Assembly: GCA_017472735.1 (NCBI GenBank) | Contig: JAFUOD010000007.1 | Location: forward strand, 367,565-431,564 | DNA length: 64,000 bases | Source of the DNA: Oscillospiraceae bacterium | Lineage (GTDB): Bacteria > Bacillota > Clostridia > Oscillospirales > Ruminococcaceae | Direction: 5' to 3' | Part shown: positions 17,936 through 27,380 of the stretch, piece after piece | How positions within the stretch are numbered: position 1 is the first letter of the stretch | How the letters are laid out: each line of letters starts with the position of its first letter | Notes under the pieces: generated by a model | Database searches by the model: none | What the model was told of the DNA's origin: nothing | What the model saw: the letters and a program-made list of their open reading frames with translations, nothing else | Program-made: the position numbers and the translations under genes

Positions 17936-19156
17936 TTAATTCAATGAGATATCTGCAATGCCGCCCAGCCTTCTGAAGTCGATAAAGAATGTGGGATAAT
18001 ACCTTGTAAAACACTCACAATTTTTTATAATAACAGGCTCGTGGCAGATGGTTGAAAGAATTGCCGACGCTAATACGATTCTGTAATCATCATGGGGATC
18101 AATAACCCCGCCATGAAGCTTTTTAACGCCTTCGATCTCGATATGGTCTGTAAAGGCTTTTGCATTGCCACCAACTGAATTTATCATATCGCAGGTGGCT
18201 GTAATTAAAGTCCTGCAATCGTAAAAGTCAGTTTTTATGCCGTTTATTCGGCTTACCCCCTCAAGTGAACAGGCATATACAGCAAGAATTGGAACGAGAT
18301 TGATAATGTCGCTCGCGTCAAGCTCAAACGCTTTACAGTTACTTGACTGCGTTGTTCTTATAATTTCAAAAATTGCCTTTTCGGGCTGAGGGGACATAGC
18401 ATCGAGACCTGTTACACGAATGTTACTTGAAATTGCATTTGCAACAACAAAGTTTGAAGCAAGCGAAAAATCGCCGCCGATATCAGTATCGATAAGGCTG
18501 TATGCCTGTCCGCCTCGTATGATATAAATGCCGTTTGCAAAGGCGGTCAATATTTTTGCTTCTCTTAAAACTTCGGCGGTCATATCTGAAAATGCACGGG
18601 ATGCATCGCTTTGAGAAACTACGATCATACTGTCCGTATTGTTGTGAGGAAGAGCCAGCATAAGCCCAGAAATATTCAAATAGCTTTGTGCATAGCACTC
18701 GCCCGAGGGAAAATCACCCTCGAACTTAAAGGGCATTTTGCCGTTGTAATCAGTCTTCAAGCCTTTTGAGCTTAAAACCCTGATAAGATTTTCAAGGCTT
18801 TCATCAATCAGTGAATTGCTGCCTGTGAATGTGGCACTAATGCTGTGAAAACAGCAAACAAGCGGCAGCATTAGCATTAATGTTTCCTTTGATTCGCGGC
18901 AGTCGATGGTAATTTCACCGGCGGGAATGAATTTATGAAAAATAACGCTGTCGCCAATAACCTCGAAGTTGCATCCGATGGCTTTTAATGCATCGAGTGT
19001 TGCGCAAACATCAGCCGAGAACGATACGTTTCTTACCTTCGAGGGGATTCTTTCGGAAGTGATTGCAGCGCAGATGAGCTTGCGGTGAGCCTCTGCTTTT
19101 GAGGGAACAGCCGTTACTGTACCCGATAACTTTCGCGGAAGTATTTTTATATCCAT
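17936..19156 (-). CDS. EPSP synthase-like protein with degenerate active site
   Basis: The fold and length (406 aa) match 3-phosphoshikimate 1-carboxyvinyltransferase (AroA), and several landmarks remain: VPSKAEAHR (Lys20, Arg25), DCRES, GGDFSLAS, DLVPILA-like LVPILAVYA and the DHRIA-like DYRIVLA. Key residues are changed. The SGxTxR segment reads SKETLM (Lys90, Met94), the RP pair of the second Arg motif reads ES (119-120), the SSQ site reads SYL, and the KESDR motif is replaced by FYDCR. It is transcribed with pcrA and DUF4364 rather than with other shikimate genes. It may be a divergent enzyme, an enzyme for another substrate, or an inactive paralogue. Confidence 0.72.
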   Translation of the reverse strand: MDIKILPRKLSGTVTAVPSKAEAHRKLICAAITSERIPSKVRNVSFSADVCATLDALKAIGCNFEVIGDSVIFHKFIPAGEITIDCRESKETLMLMLPLVCCFHSISATFTGSNSLIDESLENLIRVLSSKGLKTDYNGKMPFKFEGDFPSGECYAQSYLNISGLMLALPHNNTDSMIVVSQSDASRAFSDMTAEVLREAKILTAFANGIYIIRGGQAYSLIDTDIGGDFSLASNFVVANAISSNIRVTGLDAMSPQPEKAIFEIIRTTQSSNCKAFELDASDIINLVPILAVYACSLEGVSRINGIKTDFYDCRTLITATCDMINSVGGNAKAFTDHIEIEGVKKLHGGVIDPHDDYRIVLASAILSTICHEPVIIKNCECFTRYYPTFFIDFRRLGGIADISLN

Positions 19157-19194
19157 TTACTTTCCTCCTATATAAGACAATATGAAGAAAACAA

Positions 19195-21576
19195 TTAAAT
19201 CTTTTGAATTTTTGCAAAGGCAGCCATTATCTTTTTTGTGCCTACCTTTTCAAAAGCGACCTCGAGCATGGTGTCGCTCGACATTTTTATAGCACGAACC
19301 ACTGTGCCCTCGCCGAATACGTTATGCTTGACTCTGTCGCCGACATTAAAGCTTTGTGCAGTTGCTTTGGAAGCAGAGGGTGCTGACGGCTGACGGTTAA
19401 GACCTGCACCAAACGACGAACTGCCAAAGCCGTTTTTAACAGGCGTGGGCGCTGTGCGAGGTCTTTGCGAAGATGCTTCTGCGGGCTTATGCTCGAACTT
19501 GATTTCGACATAGTCTTTGGGCAGCTCATCGACAAAGCGTGACGGACGGTTGAAGCTTGTTGAACCAAACAGCATACGTTGTGAAGCACAACTGAGGTAA
19601 AGGTTCTTTTTGGCACGGGTTATTGCAACATAAGCCAAGCGGCGCTCTTCCTCTAAATCCTCCTGCAAATCAACGCTTCGAGAGGATGGGAAGATGTTTT
19701 CTTCAAGACCGACAACAAAAACATTGTCAAATTCTAAGCCCTTGGCGGCATGAACAGTCATTAATGTTACGGCATCGTCATCGGGATTCATGCTGTCGAT
19801 GTCGGTATAAAGGGCAATTTCCTCTAAGAAGCCGGAAAGAGTAGGCTCCTCGGCATTCATTGAGTAGTTTACCATGGTGGATTTAAGCTCTTCAATGTTT
19901 TCAAGACGGGTCGTGCCTTCTTCGCCCTGTCCTCTTAACATATTTAGATAACCGGTTTTATCCAGAATCTCATCAAGCAAGTCGGCAAGAGGCATGCTTT
20001 CGGCTTTGAGCTTAAAATCGTCGAACATTGCGGCAACATCGCATAGCCTTTGCGCCGCACGTGAAAGCGCAGGGATATCCTTTGCTGAGCGCATGATGTT
20101 AAGCGGCGGCTCGCCTAAGTCAGAGGATATCTGCTCTAACATATCAACGGTGGCGTCGCCTATTCCTCGCTTGGGCTCGTTGATGATTCGCTTAAGTCTT
20201 AGCATATCGGTCTCGTTGTTGATAACAGAAAGATATGCGATGATGTCTTTAACTTCCTTACGGTCATAGAACTTAACGCCGCCGATAACACGGTAAGTAA
20301 TGCCGCTTGCAACAAGCGCACGCTCGATTGCGTTGGACTGGGCGTTCATGCGGTATAAAACAGCGTTGTCGGAATATTTTCCGCCTTTTTTAACGGCATC
20401 AAAGATCATGTTTGCAACAAATCGTGCTTCGCCCTGCTCGGTTGAGGCTTTGTAAAGGGTTACAAGACTTCCCTCGCCCGAAGATGTCCAAAGGTTTTTG
20501 CCTTTTCTGCCCTTGTTATTTTTAATAACCTCGTTAGCGCAGGTTAAAATATTCTGTGTAGAACGATAGTTCTGCTCAAGTCTTATGACCTTGGCGCTGG
20601 GGTACTGTTCCTCGAAAGAAAGGATATTTTCGATGGTGGCGCCGCGGAATTTATATATACTCTGGTCATCGTCACCTACAACGCAAAGATTTTTGCGCTT
20701 TGACGAAAGCATTGAAACCAAACGATACTGCACCATGTTGGTATCCTGGTATTCATCGACCAAAATATATTTATAAAGGTTTTGGTAGTGGTCTAAAACG
20801 TCGGGGTTTTCTTCAAAAAGGCGAACTGTGAGCAAAATGATATCGTCAAAATCGAGAGCGTTTGCGTGAACAAGCTTACTCTGATAAGCGGCATAAAGCT
20901 TTGCATATTGCTGCTTGCGGTAATCGCCCGAAGCGGAAGCTGAATATTCGTCAGGGCTTAGCATAGACTCTTTAGCGTGAGAGATCTCACCAAGCACAGA
21001 TTTTGGCGGATACATTTTATCAGACATATTAAGGTCCTGCAGGCAGGATTTGATTACGCGAACGGAATCGTCGGTATCGTAAATGGTGAAGGATTTGTCG
21101 TAACCAAGTTTTTCAATCTCTCGGCGCAATATTCTAACGCATGCCGAGTGAAAGGTTGCGGCAGTTATGCCATGTGCCTGCTCGCCAAGCATGGCAGCAA
21201 GTCTCTCTTTAAGCTCGCCTGCGGCTTTGTTGGTAAAGGTAATGGCTAAAATGTTCCACGGGTTTACGCAATCGACAGCGACGATGGATTTTAAACGCTC
21301 GGCGTCGGTTTCAATACCGTTTGCATAATCCTCTAAAAACTGTTCATCAGAGCGTGAAACGCCTGCGTAACGAATAGTATCAGAATAAGCGTTGCCAAAA
21401 TATATCATGTTAGCAACACGGTTTACTAAAACCGTTGTTTTGCCGCTGCCTGCGCCTGCTAAAATCAGTACGGGACCGTTAACGGTAAAAACAGCATCGC
21501 GCTGCATATCGTTAAGCTTGGAAAAATATTTAGCTAAAGCCTTTTGCTTTAGGGTATTGAATTCTTTATCTGTCAC
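19195..21576 (-). CDS. pcrA: ATP-dependent DNA helicase PcrA/UvrD
   Basis: A 3'-5' SF1A helicase in repair and replication-conflict resolution. The 793-aa protein has the Q motif (LNDMQRDAV), Walker A AGAGSGKT, motif Ia TFTNKAA, the DEYQDTN Walker B box, GDDDQSIYKFRGA, LEQNYRS, and the C-terminal VTLMTVHAAKGLEF and VAITRAKK motifs. It ends with a Tudor-like domain (FNVGDRVKHNVFGEG), as in PcrA. It starts with GTG at 21574-21576 behind CGGAGG. It heads the unit pcrA, aroA-like, DUF4364, yfbR. Confidence 0.97.
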   Translation of the reverse strand: MTDKEFNTLKQKALAKYFSKLNDMQRDAVFTVNGPVLILAGAGSGKTTVLVNRVANMIYFGNAYSDTIRYAGVSRSDEQFLEDYANGIETDAERLKSIVAVDCVNPWNILAITFTNKAAGELKERLAAMLGEQAHGITAATFHSACVRILRREIEKLGYDKSFTIYDTDDSVRVIKSCLQDLNMSDKMYPPKSVLGEISHAKESMLSPDEYSASASGDYRKQQYAKLYAAYQSKLVHANALDFDDIILLTVRLFEENPDVLDHYQNLYKYILVDEYQDTNMVQYRLVSMLSSKRKNLCVVGDDDQSIYKFRGATIENILSFEEQYPSAKVIRLEQNYRSTQNILTCANEVIKNNKGRKGKNLWTSSGEGSLVTLYKASTEQGEARFVANMIFDAVKKGGKYSDNAVLYRMNAQSNAIERALVASGITYRVIGGVKFYDRKEVKDIIAYLSVINNETDMLRLKRIINEPKRGIGDATVDMLEQISSDLGEPPLNIMRSAKDIPALSRAAQRLCDVAAMFDDFKLKAESMPLADLLDEILDKTGYLNMLRGQGEEGTTRLENIEELKSTMVNYSMNAEEPTLSGFLEEIALYTDIDSMNPDDDAVTLMTVHAAKGLEFDNVFVVGLEENIFPSSRSVDLQEDLEEERRLAYVAITRAKKNLYLSCASQRMLFGSTSFNRPSRFVDELPKDYVEIKFEHKPAEASSQRPRTAPTPVKNGFGSSSFGAGLNRQPSAPSASKATAQSFNVGDRVKHNVFGEGTVVRAIKMSSDTMLEVAFEKVGTKKIMAAFAKIQKI

Positions 21577-21619
21577 GGTTTAACCTCCGAAAAGCATAAT
21601 TACATAATGATACTTAATA

Positions 21620-21648
21620 AGTATATCATAAAAACCTTTTAATGAAAA
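21620..21648 (-). promoter_or_regulatory. Promoter of pcrA operon
   Basis: Minus strand TTTTCA (21643-21648), 17 bases, TATACT (21620-21625). The -10 is good and the -35 is weak. Confidence 0.5.
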
Positions 21649-21756
21649 TAGGAACAAGCAAAAAAATCATCTTAAGATTTAATTAATTTTTGATTTTATT
21701 GTAGCATTTTTTACAATAATATTGTATACTTAAATCAGCATGACTTGGAAGGACTG

Positions 21757-23016
21757 ATGCTTTTGAATATTTTCTCGAACAAGAAATATAACACGATACT
21801 TAGGTATGCGATTTTTGCGATCGTTTTTACAATTGCGCTTATTTTCTGCATATTCCAGTGGCAGGACCTTGTTAAAGTGTTCTCGGCAATTATTGAGATT
21901 TTAGAGCCTGTTATTTGGAGTGCGGTTTTGGCATTTATGATGAATCCGATCATGAAATCGGTTGAGAAGTTTTTGGCAAGGTTTGTTTTTAAGAAGAAAG
22001 CACGGCCAAAGGTTTCAAGGGTTATAGGCATATGTGTTGCTTCGATCGTTTTGATTGCTGCTATTGCGGCGATAATACTAACGATCATCCCTGAGATTAT
22101 TTCTAACATTCCCGGAATTTACGATGGATTTACAAACGAGTTTATTCCGGCGGTTTCGAAGTGGATAAGCAAAACGCTTGCTGATAATCCCAGCCTTGCA
22201 ACGATCATCAACAATGAATTGAACGATATTTATTCGAGCTTGCAGTCGCTTTTAACCTCGCTTGTGCCCCAGTTAACAAACCTGTTATCAAGCGTTTTTG
22301 ACTTTGCAAATTCGGTTAAAAACTTTATTTTCGGATTTATTTTGGCGATTTACTTCCTATTTAGCAAAAACCAGCTTCAGGCACAGGCTAAAAAGCTTAT
22401 TGTTGCAATATTTAAAGAGGATGTTTACTCAAAGATCTTTGCAATTACCACCAACACAAACAATGCGCTTTTAAACTTTATTTACGGCAAGATCATCGAC
22501 TCGTTTATTATTGGCTGCATTTGCTGTGCGGGACTTTTGATTTTGAGAATGCCTTATGTAATGCTGATTTCGATAATTATCGGTGTTACTAACATCATCC
22601 CTGTATTCGGTCCGTTTATCGGCGCTATTCCCTGTTCGATTTTGGTGCTGATTGCAGACCCATCAAAAACGATTTGGTTTATTATCTTCATTTTTGTTTT
22701 ACAGCAGTTCGACGGCAACATTTTGGGACCCAAAATTTTGGGTAACAAGATCGGTCTCAGCTCGTTCTGGGTGTTGTTTGCAATTTTGGTATTTGGCAGC
22801 ATGTTTGGAATTGTAGGCATGATTATTGGTGTGCCGATATTTGCAGTAATTTATGATCTGATTCGTGCAATTGTTAACACACGGCTTAACAACAAAAACA
22901 TGCCCGTTGACCACTCTTATTATACCATGCCCGGAATTGACATTGGCAAGGTTAAGGATGAGCCTGTTGTTTCTGAACCCGAAGCGATAGCGATTGACGA
23001 AAAGAAAACTAAATAA
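21757..23016 (+). CDS. AI-2E family transporter (TqsA/YdiK-like permease)
   Basis: The 419-aa inner-membrane protein has an N-terminal pair of helices, a central amphipathic region (residues about 110-190), and a C-terminal helix bundle. The GVTNIIPVFGPFIGAIP motif is the signature of the AI-2E exporter family. The substrate is not known; members move signals, ions or small solutes. Start is uncertain. ATG 21757 has GGAAGGA only three bases upstream, while TTG 21763 and TTG 21745 are alternatives. Single-gene unit with a strong terminator. Confidence 0.88.
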   Translation: MLLNIFSNKKYNTILRYAIFAIVFTIALIFCIFQWQDLVKVFSAIIEILEPVIWSAVLAFMMNPIMKSVEKFLARFVFKKKARPKVSRVIGICVASIVLIAAIAAIILTIIPEIISNIPGIYDGFTNEFIPAVSKWISKTLADNPSLATIINNELNDIYSSLQSLLTSLVPQLTNLLSSVFDFANSVKNFIFGFILAIYFLFSKNQLQAQAKKLIVAIFKEDVYSKIFAITTNTNNALLNFIYGKIIDSFIIGCICCAGLLILRMPYVMLISIIIGVTNIIPVFGPFIGAIPCSILVLIADPSKTIWFIIFIFVLQQFDGNILGPKILGNKIGLSSFWVLFAILVFGSMFGIVGMIIGVPIFAVIYDLIRAIVNTRLNNKNMPVDHSYYTMPGIDIGKVKDEPVVSEPEAIAIDEKKTK

Positions 23017-23027
23017 TGTAACGCACA

Positions 23028-23062
23028 AACCCCTCTCTGTTTTAAAAGCAGAGAGGGGTTGT
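23028..23062 (+). terminator. Terminator of the AI-2E transporter gene
   Basis: Perfect 12-bp stem AACCCCTCTCTG / CAGAGAGGGGTT (23028-23039, 23049-23060) followed by GTTTTT. Confidence 0.92.
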
Positions 23063-23084
23063 TTTTGCATTGTGTTAAGGGGTT

Positions 23085-23145
23085 ACGCCGACGTGCCCGA
23101 AGCGCGCCGCCCGCAGGGCGGTTGGGCGAAGGGCGTGGAGGCGGT
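23085..23145. repeat. GC-rich structured repeat, element B
   Basis: Abuts the 3' end of the GH43 gene. Central hairpin CCGCCC-GCA-GGGCGG (23107-23121). Read on the plus strand, the order GTGCCC, CCGCCC-GCA-GGGCGG, GGGCGTG is the same as in element G (40420-40479). The motif GTGGAGGCGGT is shared with element E. Confidence 0.6.
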
Positions 23146-23149
23146 TGGA

Positions 23150-24856
23150 TTACGCCTCGGGTTGGAGGCCCTTATAAGTGTGGTAATAATCGAAGTCAGC
23201 AGTTCCGCCTGCTTCGGTAGTTGAGTAGTAATAAAGTCCTGTGCGGTAACCTGTGAACAAATCGAGGTCGTAGGTCATTGTGAAGCCCTTGCCGATTTTA
23301 ACCCATTCAGTACCGTCGAGCGAGTAATAGAAGCGTGCCTGATCTTGAGTAGTGATTTTGCCTTCTTCATCGATCTCAGAAAACTTGTATTCGATCTTAA
23401 GGTAAATTTCATCCTGATCGATCACTTCTTCGTTTACAATATCGCCGCCTCTGGTGCGATGTATTGTTTCAAAGTAAACCTTTTTGGTACCATCTTCATC
23501 AACATAAACACCAACATTGCCTGCCCATGTTTGGAAAGCGGATATACCTGCATAGTCGCCGGGGTTGAGACCTGAAACATCGAGCTTAACCTCGGTAGTA
23601 CTGTAGGGGCCTTCTACACGCTGGGTAAGAGTGTTCTGAGCGTGGAAGATATCTTTTTCGGTCTTCTCTGTTCTTATTCTGTAATAGCCGGGGCGCTCGG
23701 TTACGCTCCAGTTGTCGTTATCGGGGTTATGGTTGAACTGCCAGCAAAGGCCAAGCTTGTTTTCGGCATAGTCGAATTCATCATCTGCCATAAAGGTGCT
23801 TTCAGTCCAGCTATCCTTATCGGACATAACCTTAACCTCAACAGCGGCATCTTCGTTTTTGCCCATCATGGGCCAACCGTCTTCCCATGTAACAGGCTGC
23901 AAGCAAGGGATTCTTCCTACAGCGCCGTGATCTTGGAACAAAAGTGCATACCAATCACCGTCGAGGGTTTGGACGATGCCGCCCTGTGCAACACCGTTGC
24001 CGTAATAGCCCATCGAGTCGCAAAGAACGACCTTACCCTCCCAGCCTGTTAAAAGCTTATCGGAACGGTAGACGATTTCACATCTCGAGCAATCGCCGTT
24101 TGTTCTATAGCTTATCATTGTGATGTAATATTTTCCGTTGATTTTATAGATATGTGCGCCTTCTGCACCGTCAAGTCCTTCGCAAATGCCTGTGTTAAAC
24201 AAAAGCTGGTCGACACCGCCCTGTTTAACTTTTGAGCAGTCGGGTTCAAGCTCGGTAATGTGAACATTACCTGCACCGTAAACAACATATACTCTGCCGT
24301 CGTCATCAAACAAAAGGGTTGCGTCGTGGAATACGCGGTTGAAGTCGTATCTTATCCAATCGGGGTTTTCAATATCCTCGGTTTTAAAGATGTAAGACTT
24401 GCCTTGGTCGAGGCAGGCAAACAAAACATAAAAGTAACCGTCGTGATAGCGGATACAAGCTGCCCATGAGCCTTGACCGTAGCACTCGTTATCGCCGACA
24501 AGGTCGGTAGCCGGCGTGTTTTCGATGGTGTCATATACATAGCCTACCATCTCCCAGTGGGCGAGGTCGGTTGATTTCATAATCGGTACACCGGGGTTGT
24601 AAAACATGGTGGTCGAAACCATGTAGTATGTATCCCCTACTCTTATAATATCGGGGTCGGGAATATCCGACCAGATGAGAGGGTTATTAACAGTGATTTT
24701 ATTTGTGTTGACGTTTACGATATTCTCGTCTATCGGGTTGTTATCCATAGAGGGCTGAGTATCGGCACAACCAATACACAAAGATAATGTAAGACACAAG
24801 CACAAAGCAAGTGCTGTAAGTCTTGTAATAAAAGTAGTGTTCCAGATTACTTTCAT
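23150..24856 (-). CDS. GH43 beta-xylosidase/arabinofuranosidase lipoprotein
   Basis: Releases xylose or arabinose from xylan side chains or oligomers at the cell surface. The 568-aa product has a lipobox CIGC near residue 30. A five-bladed GH43 domain follows, with the base Asp in SDIPDPDIIRVGDTYY. Later blocks are FHDATLLFDDDGRVYVVYG and EGLDGAEGAHIYK, the latter carrying the acid Glu. The C-terminal 200 residues form a GH43-associated beta-sandwich ending in a TGLYYYST-type strand. This fits beta-xylosidase-like GH43 subfamilies. It follows the glycolytic genes but is separated by a terminator; its promoter is not obvious. Confidence 0.92.
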   Translation of the reverse strand: MKVIWNTTFITRLTALALCLCLTLSLCIGCADTQPSMDNNPIDENIVNVNTNKITVNNPLIWSDIPDPDIIRVGDTYYMVSTTMFYNPGVPIMKSTDLAHWEMVGYVYDTIENTPATDLVGDNECYGQGSWAACIRYHDGYFYVLFACLDQGKSYIFKTEDIENPDWIRYDFNRVFHDATLLFDDDGRVYVVYGAGNVHITELEPDCSKVKQGGVDQLLFNTGICEGLDGAEGAHIYKINGKYYITMISYRTNGDCSRCEIVYRSDKLLTGWEGKVVLCDSMGYYGNGVAQGGIVQTLDGDWYALLFQDHGAVGRIPCLQPVTWEDGWPMMGKNEDAAVEVKVMSDKDSWTESTFMADDEFDYAENKLGLCWQFNHNPDNDNWSVTERPGYYRIRTEKTEKDIFHAQNTLTQRVEGPYSTTEVKLDVSGLNPGDYAGISAFQTWAGNVGVYVDEDGTKKVYFETIHRTRGGDIVNEEVIDQDEIYLKIEYKFSEIDEEGKITTQDQARFYYSLDGTEWVKIGKGFTMTYDLDLFTGYRTGLYYYSTTEAGGTADFDYYHTYKGLQPEA

Positions 24857-24895
24857 TTTAAAGTGTTCCTTTCAGTAAATAAGCATAAAAAGCGC

Positions 24896-24925
24896 AAAGT
24901 CGGGAAGATACCCCTTCCCGACTTT
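24896..24925 (-). terminator. Terminator of gpmI
   Basis: Perfect 12-bp stem AAAGTCGGGAAG / CTTCCCGACTTT with a six-base loop and a T-run downstream on the minus strand. It separates the glycolytic unit from GH43. Confidence 0.88.
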
Positions 24926-24938
24926 GAAAAAGCAAATA

Positions 24939-26507
24939 TTAAATCATGCTGTCTTCCCAGCAATCGGGAGCTGTAAGACTGAAGATTTTTGCAACGGTGG
25001 GTGCTACGTTTGCAAGGCCGTATTCGCCGTCCTTGATTGTGTAGGTATTGGCGTTGTCATAGATGATGAAGGGTACCTTGTTAAGAGAGTGAGCTGTTCT
25101 TACAGCTACTTCGCCCTTCTTGTTCTTTTCAAGCATTTCGTCGGCATTGCCGTGGTCGGCAGTGATTAAAACGGTGTATCCAAGCTCATCGGCAGCCTTT
25201 AAAACTCGTGCCAAGCCAATGTCTACAGATTCAACACCAATGATAGTAGCGTCTAAGTTTCCTGTATGACCAACCATGTCACCGTTTGGGTAGTTGCAGC
25301 GAATGAAATCGTAGCTGCCGCTTCTCATTGCGGCGATCACATCGTCGGTAACCTCGGCAGACTTCATCCAGGGGCGTTCATCGAAGGAAACCTTATCAGA
25401 AGGAATTTCGTTGAAGGTTTCAAGCTCTTCAGAGAACTTTTCGGACTTGTTGCCATTCCAGAAGTAGGTTACATGACCGTATTTCTGAGTTTCGGAAACT
25501 GCGTACTGGCGTAAGCCGTTAGCAACCAAAAGCTCGGAAAGGGTGTTTTTGATCTCGGGCGGGTTAACCAAGAACTTTTCAGGGAGCTTAAGGTCACCGT
25601 CATACTGAAGCATACCTGCATATACAACCTTGGGAGCATTACCTCTGTCGAAAGCGGTGAAGTCAGCCTGATCAAATGCCATCGACATTTCGATTGCTCT
25701 GTCTCCTCTGAAATTGAAGAGAACTACGCTGTCGTTATCAACGATCTTGCCGACGGGCTCGCCGTTCTTGGCTATAACGAAAGCAGGAAGATCCTGGTCG
25801 ATAACATCAAGCTCAGCGCGGTAGGTGTTGATAGCGTCGGTCGCATTCTCGAACTGTCTGCCGATTCCGTGAACGTGTGTATCCCAACCAAGCTTAACCA
25901 TATCCCAGTTAGCTTCGTATCTATCCATTGTAACCTTCATTCTTCCGCCGCCGGATGCGATGCAAGAGTTGAAGGTATCATCGTTTAAAGAAGCCATGTG
26001 AGCCTCGAGCATATCAACATAAGTGAGGGCCGAGGTCGCGGGAACGTCACGTCCGTCAAGCAAAACGTGGCACTTAACGCTCTTTACGCCCATTTCCTTA
26101 GCTTTGGTTATCATCTGCATAAGGTGGGAAATATTTGAGTGAACGTTACCGTCGGACAAAAGACCGATAAAGTGAAGTGTAGAAGCGTTTGCCTTACAGT
26201 TATCAACAAGCTCGTTCCATGTGCTTGATGCAAACATCTTGCCCGATTCAATAGATTCGTTAACAAGCTTTGCGCCCTGAGAATAGATCTGACCGCAACC
26301 GAGTGCATTGTGGCCTACTTCGGAGTTGCCCATGTCGTCATCAGAGGGCAAACCAACTGCGGAGCCGTGAGCCTTTAGCTTGGTGTTGGGGCATTCTTTT
26401 AAAAGCTTATCTAAAGTGGGGGTATTTGCAAGGGTAACAGCATCGCCAAGACCTGTTACGGAATAGCCGATACCGTCCATAACAACTAAAACAATAGGTT
26501 TAATCAT
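24939..26507 (-). CDS. gpmI: 2,3-bisphosphoglycerate-independent phosphoglycerate mutase
   Basis: Interconverts 3- and 2-phosphoglycerate using two metal ions. The 522-aa protein has LVVMDGIGYS at the N-terminus and the phosphorylated Ser in DDDMGNSEVGHNALG. The HVLLDGRD, RCNYPNGDMVGHTGN and ITADHGNADEM motifs follow, all family hallmarks. Start ATG 26505-26507 has GAGGT eight bases upstream. It follows tpiA by 18 bases. Confidence 0.97.
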   Translation of the reverse strand: MIKPIVLVVMDGIGYSVTGLGDAVTLANTPTLDKLLKECPNTKLKAHGSAVGLPSDDDMGNSEVGHNALGCGQIYSQGAKLVNESIESGKMFASSTWNELVDNCKANASTLHFIGLLSDGNVHSNISHLMQMITKAKEMGVKSVKCHVLLDGRDVPATSALTYVDMLEAHMASLNDDTFNSCIASGGGRMKVTMDRYEANWDMVKLGWDTHVHGIGRQFENATDAINTYRAELDVIDQDLPAFVIAKNGEPVGKIVDNDSVVLFNFRGDRAIEMSMAFDQADFTAFDRGNAPKVVYAGMLQYDGDLKLPEKFLVNPPEIKNTLSELLVANGLRQYAVSETQKYGHVTYFWNGNKSEKFSEELETFNEIPSDKVSFDERPWMKSAEVTDDVIAAMRSGSYDFIRCNYPNGDMVGHTGNLDATIIGVESVDIGLARVLKAADELGYTVLITADHGNADEMLEKNKKGEVAVRTAHSLNKVPFIIYDNANTYTIKDGEYGLANVAPTVAKIFSLTAPDCWEDSMI

Positions 26508-26525
26508 GTTTATATACCTCACAAA

Positions 26526-27296
26526 TTAACCGTTGGTTGCAGCGTTGATGATGGTTGCGAAATCAGGTGCCTTTAAGGAAGCGCCGCCGATAAGGCCGCC
26601 GTCAACATTAGTCTTGGAAAGAAGCTCCTGAGCGTTAGCTGCATTCATCGAGCCGCCGTACTGGATGGTAACAGCCTCGGCAGTATCGGTGCCGTAAAGA
26701 GAAGCAAGCACGTTACGGATGAAAAGACAAGCTTCCTCAGCCTGGTCAGCAGTAGCTGTCTTACCTGTGCCGATAGCCCAAACGGGTTCATAAGCGATAA
26801 TTGTCTTCTTAAGGTCATCAGCAGAAATTCCTGCAAAATCAAGCTTTACCTGCTTAGCCAAAACCTCTTCGGTGATGTTAGCTTCGCGTTCCCACAAAAG
26901 CTCGCCAACGCAAACAATGGGCTTAAGGCCTGCTTCGAGAGCTGCCTTGGTGCGAAGGTTAACGGTTTCGTCGGTTTCGCCGAAATACTGTCTTCTTTCG
27001 GAGTGGCCTAAAACTACATATTCGACGCCCATTTCAGCAAGCATATCTGCACTGATCTCGCCGGTGTAAGCACCCGATTTTGCAAAGTGACAGTTCTGGG
27101 CGCCAACGCCGATATTAGTTCCCTCGGTAAGTGCTAAGGCAGTTTCGAGGTTAGTAAAAGGTACGCAAATTACAACGCCGCAGCCTGCATTTGCAGCTAA
27201 AGGCTTAAGCTCTTCTATAAGAGCCTTAGCTTCGGGGCGTGTCTTATTCATTTTCCAGTTGCCGGCAATTACTGCCTGACGGAGATCCTTGTTCAT
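26526..27296 (-). CDS. tpiA: Triosephosphate isomerase
   Basis: Interconverts dihydroxyacetone phosphate and glyceraldehyde-3-phosphate. The 256-aa protein has the substrate-binding Lys in AGNWKMNK, the His in LGHSERR, and the catalytic Glu in AYEPVWAIGTGKTA with the flexible loop following. The C-terminal phosphate site IQYGGSM and DGGLIGGASL are also present. Start ATG 27294-27296 is preferred because AAAGG is nine bases upstream; the ATG three codons earlier abuts that site. Confidence 0.98.
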   Translation of the reverse strand: MNKDLRQAVIAGNWKMNKTRPEAKALIEELKPLAANAGCGVVICVPFTNLETALALTEGTNIGVGAQNCHFAKSGAYTGEISADMLAEMGVEYVVLGHSERRQYFGETDETVNLRTKAALEAGLKPIVCVGELLWEREANITEEVLAKQVKLDFAGISADDLKKTIIAYEPVWAIGTGKTATADQAEEACLFIRNVLASLYGTDTAEAVTIQYGGSMNAANAQELLSKTNVDGGLIGGASLKAPDFATIINAATNG

Positions 27297-27336
27297 ATTA
27301 AACATCCTTTCAAGAAATAAAAATGTCAGATTATTT

Positions 27337-27365
27337 AAAACGGAGCAAATTATATGCTCCGTTTT
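27337..27365 (-). terminator. Hairpin between pgk and tpiA
   Basis: Perfect 11-bp stem AAAACGGAGCA / TGCTCCGTTTT with a seven-base loop. It is probably a partial terminator or mRNA-processing/stabilising hairpin that lets pgk be expressed above tpiA-gpmI. Confidence 0.7.
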
Positions 27366-27380
27366 AAAAGTGGTTATAAA

